From: Penelope pileata
Lineage: Eukaryota; Chordata; Aves; Galliformes; Cracidae
Direction of reading: 5' to 3'
DNA length: 64,000 bases
Assembly: GCA_013396635.1 (NCBI GenBank)
Contig: WBMW01001494.1
Location: forward strand, 1,210,554 to 1,274,553
The translations under genes and the position numbers were made by a program. The notes beneath the pieces were generated by a model. It ran no database searches. It was not told the DNA's origin and saw nothing but the letters and a program-made list of their open reading frames with translations. Shown here in pieces: positions 36,881-49,088 of the stretch. Numbering within the stretch: the first letter of the stretch is position 1; the number at the start of each line of letters is the position of its first letter.

Positions 36881-39373
36881 CGAAGTTTTATTCTAGGTCT
36901 TTTGCACAGATTTTTCCCTTGTTCCATCTACCATCTGAATTTCACACTATTTCTGGCTGTTAAAGAGCAGCAGGGGACCACAGAGCTGGAGGAAAGGTGG
37001 GATTTTTTTTTCACTCATGGGGAAATATTTTCCGTATTTAGATTTCCCTAGAAAGCCAAAAATGAAGATGGAGTCCAATGGGAATTAATTTGCACTGAGC
37101 TACCTAGCATCACGTTGTGTCCCCCTCCTGGAGGCTGCATCCTGGCAGGTAACACGCTCTGAAAAACACTTTGCTTCCACATGGAGACTGTGCCTCACAT
37201 CCTGCTCCCAGCCATGCTGGAGCACGTCACAAGCGGTGTCCTTGCATGGAGCAGTGCCAGAGCCATGTAAGGTGAGCAAAGCCTGCTGTTCCTGCAGCTC
37301 TTAAAATGGTTCAGGGAAGAAAGTGAAGGTATATGACTTATAGAGGAACTGAGCTCCTCCAGTCCCTGCTTTCTCTTTCTACTTCAGGTTTTTTTCTCAA
37401 GACCACAGGAACAGCATCTCTTTGGTCAGAAAGCAGCTTGCCTTTTTTTTCTATCTTCTGTCTATATTTCTAGGGCTGGACCGGTTCTCGTGATTTTAGC
37501 TGTGGTTAATGAGCACACTACTGCAGAGCTGATACGCCTGGTGTCTTCCATACAGTGACTGGTAGCTTGCCAGGAAAGGCAGATTTACGTGTCTCTCAGA
37601 CAGACTGCAACTAACCTCATCGTGCAACAAAAGCTGCAAGTCCCAGACAGGCTACCTACAGCTCAAGTCACTTCACTGGTGAGCTATTTTTACAGCATCT
37701 TTTCTTTAACTGTTTGGGCTGACCACGTACCTGCCACCTTCCTCTTTGTGCTCACCCACGCATCACGCAGCCCACAGAGGCACAGCTACACAGCGCCTCG
37801 TTTCCCCATACAAAACCACCCTGGAGTGTTGTAGAAGTCTCTCTCCTGATTGTTTGACATCTATGGGCAAGCCCAAACGTTTTACTGAAAAAGTTATTTT
37901 TTTCCACCCAGAATTAGCTCATAGGCTGAGCTCCTATAGACTCTGTTGCTGCTTGTGAACTAGGTTTCTCCTCCAACCTGTAAGACATAGCATCTCCCAG
38001 GACAAAGGCAAGTCTCCAGGAATTTGGCCGCTTCAACCCAAGTGTCTGCAAGGACACTTGACACGAGGACGGGTCACTCTCCAGCTAGCTGTGCTCTTCT
38101 TCACCCAGGGAAGCTACTTAAAAGCAGCACTTCTTTCCACTAAGGAATGGAATTAGAAAAGGAAAGAGTTTTTCTTCTAAATTTCAAAGTTAATTCTTAA
38201 AACAGAAAGCAAGGAAAAATTATGACCCCAGCTGCAGTCCCACCAGGGACACCCGTCCAGGCAGGAGAGGGCCGTCAGGCATTCTGCTTCCAGAAGGCGT
38301 CACTGTGGCAGGCTCAAATCCAAACAGTTTTCACGTTGTCAGGCTCAAGTGGTTGAACTTTTTAACCAGAACTCCAAACTTTCTAGTACAAATGGTTACC
38401 CTAAGAAAAGGGGAGAAATTATGTGAGTCAAACGTCACTGATAATCCCTTTGCAGAACTGGCCCTGCTCGCCCAGCTGTCCTCCTGCTCCAGCAGTGAGG
38501 GCACCGTGAGAAGGACAAATCCCTTGCATGGCCACGGTGGCTGTCACCTGCCGCAGCAGCCCTGCAGCAGAGGGGCAGGACGGGTGGGCACTGCCGCTCC
38601 CCCCAGGGCGGTGCTGCTCCGTGCACCCAAGCCCGGACTCACTCTGTGCCGGTGCTGATGTTTCGCAACAGCAATCCGGTGCTGAACAGCGGCTTGGCTC
38701 CGTAGCTGGTATCAGTTAGTGTGTGCAGACTAAAAATAGAGGCCCTCCACTCTCGGAATGACTCAGAGATGCAGAAGGGAAACCCGCAGGCTCTCTACTG
38801 TCCCTTGAGCTGATTGAAAAGTTTTCATCTAAAACTTTGTTTTGACACAAAACGGCTTTTTGAAAAACAAGCAAGCCAAAAAAACAAACCTCATCTCTCA
38901 TCACCAAAGCTGCTGGGAAGACTTCTCATTTTGTCTAAGTTTAGAAGAGGTCTTGGCCAGAAATGTATGACATTACATTTTTAAAAAATTCTAGTTGGCA
39001 ACTCCACCCAAACTGTATCTCTGCTAAGCTCTTTCTTGGAGACTTGTGTGAGCACACAGAATGGTCGTGCAAGTGCAAGATGTGCAAGTCCCCTGAAACT
39101 TCCATGGGAAATGCAGTACTCTTCCCAGGCAGCTCTAACTCTGTCCCAGGAAGTAAGATCATCCACCTTGCACGTGATGAACATCAACAGAGAGGTGATC
39201 CTTTAGTCCTTTAGCTCCCTCTGCTCTGCCCGTGGCTCAGGGCCACCAGCGAGCAGCACTTAGGTTTTGGCCGTGCCATGGATGATGGTATTCTGGAGAC
39301 TGAGGCTCCTGATGGGGAAAAAGAAAAGAACTGGGACCATGTGGGGAGATGTGTTCTGCTCCAGTTTTAACAT
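36881..39373. other. Non-coding stretch, no gene recognised
   Basis: AT-rich at the start (to about 37090), then mixed. A GC-rich patch with several CpGs spans about 38455-38700. No gene or repeat family recognised. Confidence 0.45.
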
Positions 39374-39420
39374 CAAGAGGTTGGACTAAAGATCTCCAGG
39401 CATCTTTGCCAGCCTGATCT
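39374..39420 (+). mobile_element. Possible decayed CR1 3' remnant
   Basis: The words GAGGTTGGACTAAAGATCTC and CAGGCATCTTTGCCAGCCTG resemble the CR1 segment that reads roughly GGTTGGACTAGATGATCT followed by CCTTCCAACC. The match is short, and no ATTCTATGA-type tail follows. An old remnant is plausible but uncertain. Confidence 0.3.
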
Positions 39421-40264
39421 TTTCCAGGATTTCAGTAATCCCTTCCAGGTTCTCATGGTTAGTGGAGCCGGGCAGGTACAATGTGGGCTCCTGCAAGTGG
39501 TGAGGAGACCATTAGCTGAGAAGCAGAGGGGCCACAGCAGCCAGACATGAACCCAGCCTGCTCTTGAGGCCTCCTCTGCTCTCCCTCAGCTCCAGCCAGA
39601 CTCATTTTGTCCTTCCTTGTTTGGAGGAGAGGGGAGGAGTGGCAGTGCTGCAGTGCTCTACACAAGAGTCACAACTCCAGGACAAAAGCACCTTGTTCAC
39701 AAGGCGTTCCCAAGCCCATGCTGCCAGCTCCATCTCTGCAGAGGGCCTGGGCACCAAGCCAGGCTCTTCATTTCCCTACACAGTCCCCAGTGGCAGAGCC
39801 GGGACCGCCTGTGTTGGACTGTGGCCATACAAGTGCTTCCTCATTGCACGCACAGGGCTGTGAAGGTGCAGCTCCACCAACTTGTGACAGTTTGGATGCT
39901 GCAGGAAGAAAGCCAGACTTCAGCTGAGAGAAAACAGAACTACTGCTGAAGTTGGTTCATCCTGTTAGCAATCAAGCAGGTACTGGCGGGAGAGCTGTCC
40001 CATGGGGGTCTCATCCTGTCCCAAGCTTGTCTCGGAGCTGACGCTGCCACTACCACCAGCCAAACGTGAAGAAATGTTCTGCGCTGGCCTCTGCTCGCAG
40101 GGCAGGCTGCTGGGCTGAGCAGTGGGTGCAAGATCCAGGCCCAGCTTTCAAATCACTTGTGCCAAGGCCTTGCAGCCAGTCTCTGGCCAGGATGGCATCC
40201 GTCCTGTGCTGCTATCAGTTTCTGACTCTGAGAAAGTCGGATAACAATTTCTGCTGCAAGAACA
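39421..40264. other. Non-coding stretch, no gene recognised
   Basis: Mixed sequence. Three plus frames are simultaneously open around 39570-39950, which argues against coding. No repeat recognised. Confidence 0.4.
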
Positions 40265-40400
40265 ACTGAATTTTCAATTAAATAATTGAAGCAGAAATTT
40301 ATTATATAATCAATTCAGATCAAGCCACTTTCCCTCTTTCAGGCAAAGTCTAATAGCAAAGTATAATGTTTGGGATTAGCTGAAACAAAGTTTCTGCTTT
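40265..40400. promoter_or_regulatory. AT-rich island with homeodomain palindrome
   Basis: TTCAATTA (40273-40280) and TAATTGAA (40283-40290) form perfect 8-base inverted arms around AA, placing two TAATTG-type homeodomain cores symmetrically. AT-rich sequence continues to about 40400 and ends with a pyrimidine-rich TTTTATTGCAG run that also resembles a splice acceptor. A homeodomain-dimer site is a reasonable guess. Confidence 0.3.
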
Positions 40401-41556
40401 TATTGCAGCCCTCTGCACCTAAGTCAGGCCGCTGGTTCACTTCTAGCTCAGACCCCAGCCAGGACGCTGCGTGCTTGCTCCAAGTCTCGCGTCCACCTCT
40501 GGAAGTCCCCCACACCAGCAGGTTAGGGGATGTCCCTGGGCCCCACACACCTCTCCCTGCTGTCACACAGGGAAGCAAGACCCTTCTCTGCCCTGATGGG
40601 AGGAACCACAACCCCCAGGCTGGCCAGATGTTCTCACTCACTGTGGACCAATAGATGCTTCACTATTCACAAAGCAGAGAGGACTCAGTGTCTTCTGCCC
40701 CGACTCTGCACACCCACAGCAGGACAAAGGCACTCCACAGCTCTGCAGCCGTGGGAGTACAGCCCCCAAACACTTTTATTCAGACCAAAAAGTCATGCCC
40801 GATTTCCTATGGCCACCACTGGCATTTCCACGAATACCACATTCACTGTGAGAAAAGTCGCTCTGTTAATAATGATACTTGAGTTGGTGGAAAACACTGG
40901 GAGTTTTTCCCCCATGAGATGTAATAGCATTCTGTTTTGATATGAATCAAGATTTTCTTTTAATTTTATTACACAAAATTTTGGATCTTTACTCTCCCAA
41001 ATCCGGACTGCTTTTCCTTTGAAGCTGCCAGCTCCCAGGGTGTCCTGGTTAGTTTTCCAAAATTTGTGGATACAAGGCAGGATTCAGATTCCCCTGCCAT
41101 TGCCAGCTGCATTTTAAACATAGCATTTTTGCTGTCTTATAAATAGCCAGAGTAGATGTGTGAGAGTCTCCTCTGAAATAGGGCACCCCGACAGACACAG
41201 AGCAGTGGGCTCATAATGCTCACGATGAATAACAGCACAGAAATGGCACTGCTCCTACACACCAGCCCATCATTAAATACTTCCACTTTCTTTAGTGAAA
41301 TTACAGAAAAATTGTTGACGCTTTCAGCACAGCACAAAACGCTCTATCCACATCTGCCTTCAAGCAGCAGCTTTGCGCAGGAAGCAGAAGTGTTCCTGTG
41401 AGATTAGCATCTCTGTCTACAGCATGCTTGAGAAAGGTGAGAGCACAATACCAGCACCGGGCGTTGTTCCCTCCACATCTCCATGTGTTTTACTAACGAT
41501 AACATTGTTAGAATGAGATTACATGCTCTTTAGCTCACTCTTTGGCTTTGTTGTTT

Positions 41557-41585
41557 GGGGGGGGGTTGTTTGTTTGTTTGTTTTT
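41557..41585 (+). repeat. G9 tract and (TTTG)n microsatellite
   Basis: Nine consecutive G (41557-41565) are followed by about four TTTG units and a short T run. This is simple slippage sequence. Confidence 0.8.
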
Positions 41586-43081
41586 AAATAACTAACAAAA
41601 GGAACTTCAGGGCACTTGCTCAGAAATGTATTCTTCCTGGACCTTAAAAAAAACCATTCCAACTCACTGCCCCATTACTGCAGCAGAACTCTGCTGCACG
41701 TTGGCCAGCACTCTACACTCAATGGATGTAATTTTGCCACCATTGCTTTTCTGCGCTCCCATAATGAATAAATGATGACTCCCACGACCACATTAGCTGC
41801 TTACCCACGAGGGATCTATGGGAGTGCCCCAGGACTGGCTTCAGGGCTCTCTGTCTTGCAGGCTTTGGGGATACCTTCATGTCTCTGGGTACGGTAACCT
41901 ACAGCATCAGGGTAGCATCCAGCTACCTGGCCTGCCTGTAAAACTCAAACCCAGCTCAGCCTTCAGAGATGCCTGGCACGAGACATCAGGACAGGCCTTG
42001 GGTTCACAGCCAAACGTGACTAAAGGCAGCACAGGGCATGTGGAATCTTTCTGGGCATTCAGCAGCTCAAATTATCCTTTGTCTCCTTCAGTCACTACCT
42101 GAGAAATAAAAGAGGAGAACAAAGAGTAACACCTATAGAAAATCTTCTGGGTTTAGGTCAGGAGATAAATATTTTTATTGACAGGAAATCAAGAGGGCTT
42201 AGGGAAGTATTTTAGTTTTGTCAGCAGCATGCAGGGACAGTGCTGCCAGTTGTTGTCTTTACATTTTGCAATAAATGAGGACAAATTAGGACCTGACAAA
42301 TTTCTTGGAAAACTTACAGCAAAAGTCTGAAAGATATCTTCTGTTCTTTATATGGGAGAAGAAAACCTAATTTGAAGCCATGAGCTCTGACTTCTGCCAG
42401 GCAGCTGATGACTGTTTCTTGTGGCTTTTCACCAGAACTGGATGTGACTCCAGTAGTTCCACACATGCAGCATCTCCAGAAGGACTGACATAAGGCCTAC
42501 TCCTTTTAGAATAAGGAAGCTCTGAAGCTCTGACAGGTGGCTCCGACATCCCTTCTGTGCGGGGCTTCCCTGCACTGAGCTTACAGCACCGGGAGCCTTT
42601 GAGCGCTGCTGACCCTGCACCAAAGCAACAGTGCTGGTCCCTCTGTTCTGCTCGTTCCATACCAGTGCTGCAACCAGAGAGGAAATGTGATTGCATCAGC
42701 ACAGGGAAGCTGAGATGAAGCAGTCTGTGGCCACACAAGCAGGACTGATCTGGACAAGCAGCAGTATTATTTGGCAATGGCCACATTCTGGCCCAGAGAC
42801 TTACTGGCTCTGCCTTTTCCAAGACTTGCGCTTCCATCCATAGGCAACTCCTATATTTAGTAATCGTGCTGGTGGCAAAGGCCCAGCCTCCAGGATGTTG
42901 ATTCAGACACCCAGACACTCAGCCACTTCCTGTTTGGATGTACTAAAATTATTTACATCACTGAAAGAGTGGTGTTGGTTAAAAGAAACAAAGCATTATT
43001 GTAAAGGAGGCTGAGAGCCATGTTACGTATCCACGCACAATGGAAAAAAGCAGAACAAATTGTCTCCACCTCTGTGTCCCA

Positions 43082-43094
43082 ACACACACACACA
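43082..43094 (+). repeat. Short (AC)n microsatellite
   Basis: Six and a half uninterrupted AC units. It is short, and its flanks are unique sequence. Confidence 0.7.
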
Positions 43095-44249
43095 GCATGT
43101 TCCCAGGAGCCACTTTCACCATTTCTTCTGCGCAGCGTGGCACGTATAGCCAAGGACAAAGCAACGGCATAGCAGTAAAGAAATGTGATCCCCTACTAAG
43201 CCTCCTCCCAGGGCTGCTTTGCCATCCCAGGGTGACCCGCTATCATTTTTAGCTGCAGATCAGGAGCAGAGACATACCCAGAAGATGTGGTCTGCTGGTT
43301 GGAACAGACGATAGAAATGCAAGCTCTAGCATCTGGTCCTTCTCTGCCAGCCAGACAGTTATGGATGGTGAAAAGTTTTTTCTTTTTAAATTCATTTCTG
43401 GCTACTGCCCAGGTTGTTGGATATCCAGCAGCCACCCACTGGACATTGCCTGCAGGGTCTTTCACTGGCTGAGCAATGAACTGCACGACCAAGGCTGGAC
43501 TGAGCACCAGTGCCTCATACGTTTTCTCTCTTTACTACCACCTCTCTTTCATATATTTTTTTTCTCTCTCTGGCTCATGTTGGTATTTCATGCAAGTTTT
43601 TCTTCCCCACCCAAGGCTCCCTGCCCTTGCAGAACTCCCATCTTCTCTGTTGAGTTTGCTCATTTGAGCTTGACACGCTTTCCTGCAGGACAGTCACAGC
43701 GTTCAGTAACCATGAAGAAGCCTGCACTGCCCTTAACACAGCTGCAGTGTTCTTCACAGCTCTTATCTGCACATACACGACAATATCAAGAGCAGCTGCA
43801 CCAGCCAAGAGCCTTTCTTCAAGCAACTTTCCCCTTCCGTCAGTTTGGGGGTTGCACCTCCCTGAGCACGAACACATTGCTACCGAGCACATTCAAAAGG
43901 GAGGAGACAGGGCTGTCCCCACTGCTCTCAAGCAGTTAAGCTGAATATTGGCTTTGCAGTATTTCTTCAGTCAAGGCAGCAGAAGGAAGTCAACAAAGGC
44001 CACAGCTCCCCATGGCTTGCCATTGTTGCCATCCTGTGCCAGAACTTGTCTGTTTATATGAACATGAAAGGAAATCCAAGAACCAGGGCCAAGGCAATCA
44101 GGGCCTGGAAACAGCAGCTCGCAGGCAGCGAACTCTCTGAAGGGCATTTGGTGTGCTTTCAGCTCTGCTGTACTGCTCGAGCCAAGAGAAGTTCAAGGAA
44201 GGAACTGGGCTTGGACAGGAGACCCAAACACTTGGAGTTGGTTGATGAA

Positions 44250-44345
44250 AGAATTTTCAAACAACTGTAATTGATTAAGAAACGTAGTAATTATGCAATC
44301 CGTTGATTACAGAGAGAGGTTATTAATCCATTAGACAGGGCCAGC
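44250..44345. promoter_or_regulatory. Candidate regulatory element with clustered homeodomain sites
   Basis: Within about 75 bases lie TAATTGATTA at 44268-44277, TAATTATGCAAT at 44288-44299 (a TAATTA core joined to a C/EBP- or POU-like half), TTGATTAC near 44303, and TAATCC at 44324-44329 followed by CATTAG. TAATCC is the preferred core of K50 homeodomains such as OTX, CRX and PITX. The clustering of different homeodomain cores in an otherwise GC-balanced region is suggestive of an enhancer. Conservation is untested. Confidence 0.35.
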
Positions 44346-45373
44346 AAAGGCCCCATTAAAGCACCAGGGGAGATGCTGTGGGGAAGAAGAAAGACTGCAC
44401 AAAAGTCTGCTCTGATATCCAGCAAGTGCAGGGCTGAGGAGCACCGGGACACGTTCAGTCCTGCTCAGGCCCAAGTGCCATGTGCAGGAGTGTGTAGTGC
44501 ATGCCAAGTCAATTAGAGCACACCTGATTGGCAGTTGCATTTGCTGCACCACAGATTAAACAGATTCTGCCTCTGATTTAATCCAGACATCTGCTGGAGA
44601 CCCTTGGTGTGAGATTCCTCTGACCATGGGGGTAGTTCTGTCACCTGAGGCCCTTTTACAAACCACAGTAGAGTCCACCTCACCTGTAAGTGGGGCTGGG
44701 ATTCAGGCATTAAGACACCTGTGAGGCGTCGCCCTCAGTCAGTGGAGTGTAGGGGGAGGCTGAAGGTGCCTACTGCAGGGTGAGCCCCCTGCCAGGAGGG
44801 CTCTCCAGCCAAGGGTCAAGACAGGGACCAAACAGCACACGATAAAACGAAAACCCAGGCCTCCCACAAGAACACACCCAGCAGCCAAAGCACCAACGGG
44901 CTCTGGCTCCGACAGGTCTGGGAGCGTTATCCCTCACTTGGCCGAAGCTGCGCAAGCTGCAGAGCACGGGCAGATTACCTGGTCCCAGGCCTGCCCGGTT
45001 AATCTGTGCTCAGTTTCTTTATCCTGTCTGTCTAAATATAACCTCCCTCCCAGCCACCTGCACCCACCGGCCGGGGGGAGCTGGCAGAGGACACCAGAGC
45101 CCGGCGCACGCTCGCAGCCTGCAGCCGTGCTGCCAGCACCTCCACGGCGGCTCAGCCGCTCTCGGGGCTGCCTTCAGCAGCGGGTGGGCAGGCAGAGGGG
45201 CAGTGAGGTGCCCCAGGGCCTGGTCCCACAGCGGGGGACAACAGCCCCCTCGGCCTCCTCTGCACCACGCTGCCTTTGGCAGAGTGGGGAGGACTTCCAC
45301 ACAGCCATGGCCAAGCTGAGCCTGACTTGAGTCTCAGATCAGGCAGGAGATGAAATGCGAGACGCGGAGCTCA
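44346..45373. other. Non-coding stretch with a GC-rich, CpG-containing block
   Basis: From about 45060 to 45290 the sequence is very GC-rich with about fifteen CpGs, roughly half of expectation. All overlapping open frames look like chance. The CR1 at 45374 follows. Confidence 0.4.
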
Positions 45374-45565
45374 GAGGGTGCTGAGGCACTGGAACAGGTT
45401 GCCCGGAGAAGTTGTGGATGCCCCATCCCTGGGGCAGGCTGCTCAGGGCCAGGCTGGATGGGGCCGTGGACAGCCTGATCTTGCGCCATGGCAGGGGGTT
45501 GAAACTAGGTGGTCTTTAAGGTCTCTTCCAACCCAAGCCATGTGATGATTCTATGATTCTTTGAC
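45374..45565 (+). mobile_element. CR1 LINE fragment, 5'-truncated
   Basis: This is the final ~190 bases of a CR1 retrotransposon in plus orientation. It contains the CR1 hallmarks GAGGCACTGGAACAGGTTGC, GTTGTGGATGCCCCATCCCT, CTCAGGGCCAGGCTGGATGG, the run TCTCTTCCAACCCAAGCC, and the terminal GATGATTCTATGATTCT repeat. Only the 3' untranslated end is present, so it is a dead, typically truncated copy. The match to remembered avian CR1 sequence is good, implying a not-too-old insertion, but the subfamily cannot be assigned by eye. The 5' edge is approximate. Confidence 0.92.
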
Positions 45566-46100
45566 AGCCCCAGAGGGAAATAAAGGAGGAGAAGAGATGG
45601 CGGGTAGGAGTGATGGACTGACCTCTGACGGAGCTGAGACAATACGCTCAAGGCTTACGTCTTTATGTGCTTAAGGAAAAACAACATAGTGTCACTTGCT
45701 TGGATTTCTCAGGAGAGTCAAAACTAAAAACATAAAAAAATGGGCATTCAGATTTTCTGGAAATCAAAGTGTTGGAGCCTTGTCTCTAAGATTTACTTCC
45801 TGGATTCATTTTTCTGGTGGAAGCAGGCGGCTCCTCTCAAACAATAATAAAATTCATGTGTATGATATTCAAAAAAGAATAACCCATTAAGATCAGCAAA
45901 ATAAATCAAAATCCTATAACAAAACTCTTGCAGCTTCTCCAGATAATTCTCATCTTTCATTTCCTTTTCATCTAGTAATAGAACTGTGACATTCTTGCGA
46001 AAAATTCCTGTCCACTCAAATTTGCATTTTTATCTTTGGTTAAATAAAATATTTGATGAAAGGAAAAACAATACAGGTTTAGAACTGCTTAGTGGAGACG
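45566..46100. promoter_or_regulatory. AT-rich island with octamer and GATA-type words
   Basis: The part from about 45820 to 46080 is strongly AT-rich and contains a perfect reverse octamer ATTTGCAT at 46020-46027, a TTATCT GATA-type word at 46030-46035 directly after it, and TAAATAAAATATTTGATG behind. There is no plausible coding frame. It may be a regulatory island; conservation is untested. Confidence 0.25.
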
Positions 46101-49039
46101 GCTTGCTGCAGTGATTTCATTTCAAGCCATTTCACATCAGAGATTCACATATTCCCTCCTCTCTCAGGAATACTTTAACTTGGTTCTTTCTCACTCTTTT
46201 CTGCTTGCAAAGCCAAGTCCGTCCAGCCTGACAGGATGTAGCTGGTCTTTGTATTAAGGTGAATTTGAGGAATATCCTATTCAGCTTATGCTCGGGGACA
46301 ATCAGAGCTTGTAGTGCCAAGGACTTATTACAGGGGGATTTGTGCAGTGACACTGATAGAGTTCCTTTGGAACTACCAGAGATATGTCAATTAGAGCCAG
46401 ACAAACCGGGAAGCGGCTGGAAGTCCCGGCTGCAGCCCTTGTGCGTCCGCTGGCAGACAATGCAGTGTGTGCAGGGGACAAGTGGCCTCTGCTCCCATGG
46501 GAGTTCATATGTCTACAGCTCTTCTGGGGAAGAAGGCTGGAAGGGGACATGAAGAGTTCTAGCTTGAGGGTTGAGGAGAGGCAAAGCCTGCTCCAGAGAG
46601 GAGGAACTAGAACAGAGAATGGGAGAAAACCAGGAGGACAAGAATAACCAGGGCTTCTGCCCAGCAGCTGAGCCTTGCAAGCACGCAGTAAGCACTAAGC
46701 CCAGAGATTTATTAGAAATAACAGAGGAACCGGTAGGAGTGTTGGCTGCTCTCAGCAGTGTGGGATATATTTTTACAGTTTCTGGAAGACACCATCTCTG
46801 CTTCCTCCTTTGCTTCTCTGGAAGCAGGAAAGTCATACATCGACCTATGAGCAAGTGCTGTGTGAGGGTTGAGCAACACATGGTGACTGCGTCTGTCTGG
46901 AAGCCAACAGGTAAGTCAAGAATTTCCTCAGAACATGCCTCACACCTTGGAGTGGAGTGAGCCACTGTGTTGCAACACCTCCTACAAGCTCAGAAGACAC
47001 GTTAAAGAAGTTCTTAGGATAGGAGCACTTCTAGGCCTGTTGCATAATCCAGATAAGTAGATAAGCCTGTAATATTTGCACAACACTGCATCCCTTCTTT
47101 GGCCTCGTTACTGGTCTCATTTTGCAGAGCTTAATTCAGAGGATCTGATGGATTGAGGACACCTTTCAGGTCATCTGTTCTCTGGGAGGTGGCTCTGATC
47201 CAGCTCTACTGCTGGGCTACTGGGAGCATGAAAATGGTGGGGACACCTCGCTGACAGCTATACTTTAATGCACTGCAAATCTGGCCCAAAGACATTTTGG
47301 AAATGGTGCTATGACACCTGCAGAAGGTATCTGGACAGCTTTTCTTGGAAGGACAATGGCAATGCAAAACCACCGTGGGAAAAGAGTCATGTCCTGCCAG
47401 AGACAAAATAACCTTTGCACAAACACAGATACACATGGGTTGGGTACATTCCTGATCAACTATTTACCTGACACAAAGGGCACGTGATAGGGTACTGAGT
47501 CGTGGCAGGACTCAGGTGTCAGGGAAAAGGACGGGCTACAAGCAAATGCATTTATTCAGCACAGATATGGTCGAGGGTCTGCTAGGAAGCATCCTGGTGT
47601 GGTAACGGTCCTCTCCGGCATTTTCCAGGAAGCCTGAGGGGAAGCCTGAGCAAGGTCTTCCCAGCAGGTGGGTGGCATCAACTGGCACTTCCATTTGGGC
47701 CGTGGGCACAGGCTGGACCCCAGCAGCAGGCTGTGGGGGCATCCACACGCAGAGCAGAGCCACGGCCTCTGTCCTTGGGGGCCCGGCCAGCACATGGGGA
47801 GCCACGCTGTGCCAAGAGCTGGCCTTGCCCTGGGTGCTTTCTGCAAGCAGGTCCCATGCCTCACAGCACAGTTCCTGTGGGAACAGCTGAGAGTGGAAAG
47901 CACCAGGACTTGGTTACTCTCTCCCTTACGAATTGCTCTGGTTTGCTCCCAGGATGCAATCCTTTGGCCATGTTCATTCAAAAAATCCCCTCTGGGGTGC
48001 TCATGGCCACCGCGTGGGACTTGTGTGGAAAACATGCATCGCTGGTAGGAACACAGGTTCAAGGGACAGGGTGAGCAGAGCCAGCTCAGCCCCACTCCCT
48101 GGGTTAGTCACCACTGTGCTGTTTATACCAGCACCGAAGGCAGACAGGGACACCAGGACCTGGGGAACAGTTTTCCATGCTGTGCCCCATGCTCCTGCCA
48201 GGGATGGAGACCTTACACCGGCCCATAAAGCCACCTGTCCTCCCCATTCCTCCTCCATCTTAGCCACAAACCACAGCTTCTAACTGCCCTGCTCCCCGCA
48301 GCTCTGCTGGGCAGCAAGCCCGGTTTGTGCATGCATGGGCTCTGAAAGGTGAATGGTTACAGCCTGGTCAAGCAACCCCAGGGCTCAGACCTGTGTCAGG
48401 ACCCCCACCATCCCCACCTGAGCCTCATCCCACTCTCCACAGGCATAGCCCAATCCTGGAGAGACATTTTGTCCTCTTCACCCAGGCTAGGGCAGCACCA
48501 GTAGGAACTTGCAGAGATGAAGAAGGAAGCCAGGGCAGCCTGACTCCATTTCTCAGGAGGAGAGGAGGAAGCAGAACAGAGCTGCCTCATGGTATGGGTG
48601 CAGATAGCTCCCCCATCTTCCCCCAGATCCTCAGTTAGGGGAGGGTCAAGCAGTCAAGCAAAAACTGGGCAGAGAAAAAAGGGAGGAGCTGCCATAAATG
48701 ATGGTAAAATACTTTCCATCAATTGCTCTTTTTCTCTTTGGTGAGAATTGCAGTGCAACTGCAAGACTGGAAAGTCCATGCCTGGGTTACTTTATTTTTA
48801 ATTGTCAATTTTGAATTTCCAGACTTGAGCTGTCCAAAGAGGGCCATGCTGGAATAACAAAAATCATTTGTTTTCCTGATGGGAAAACCAGAGGCTTGTT
48901 TGTTTTCATTCAACATTAGAAAGTCAGATTTTTGGATGGAAAAGAGCAGGCGGTTTTGTAGTATCAGATGCACCAGGAAAACATATTCCCATTGCCTAAG
49001 TTGTATCAAAACAGTTAAACATGTCTGTTTCTTACAAAG
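46101..49039. other. Non-coding stretch, no gene recognised
   Basis: Mixed sequence, GC-richer between about 47580 and 48640 where overlapping open frames reach 179 codons (minus strand, 47556-48095) without any recognisable domain. A 14-base near-duplicate, GGAAGCCTGAGGGG / GGAAGCCTGAGCAA, occurs near 47629-47653. Confidence 0.45.
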
Positions 49040-49088
49040 AGTGAAAAAAAAAAAGAAATAGAAAAAAAGGAAGAAAAAAAAAAAAAAG
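49040..49088 (+). repeat. A-rich low-complexity tract
   Basis: A run of A interrupted by G, with A11 and A14 stretches. It could be slippage or a relic poly(A) tail, but I see no recognisable retrocopy upstream. Confidence 0.85.

Larger units (their letters stand above)
40401..44249. other. Non-coding stretch, no gene recognised
   Basis: Mixed sequence with AT-rich intervals at about 40860-41160, 41690-41800 and 42100-42370. Open frames on both strands (longest 192 codons, 43361-43939) show no family resemblance. Two simple repeats are annotated separately. Confidence 0.45.

Noticed and set aside
39238..39373. Extension of the possible CR1 remnant upstream
   Set aside because: Compared with the CR1 3' region, the sequence shows only scattered word matches, so only 39374-39420 is listed.
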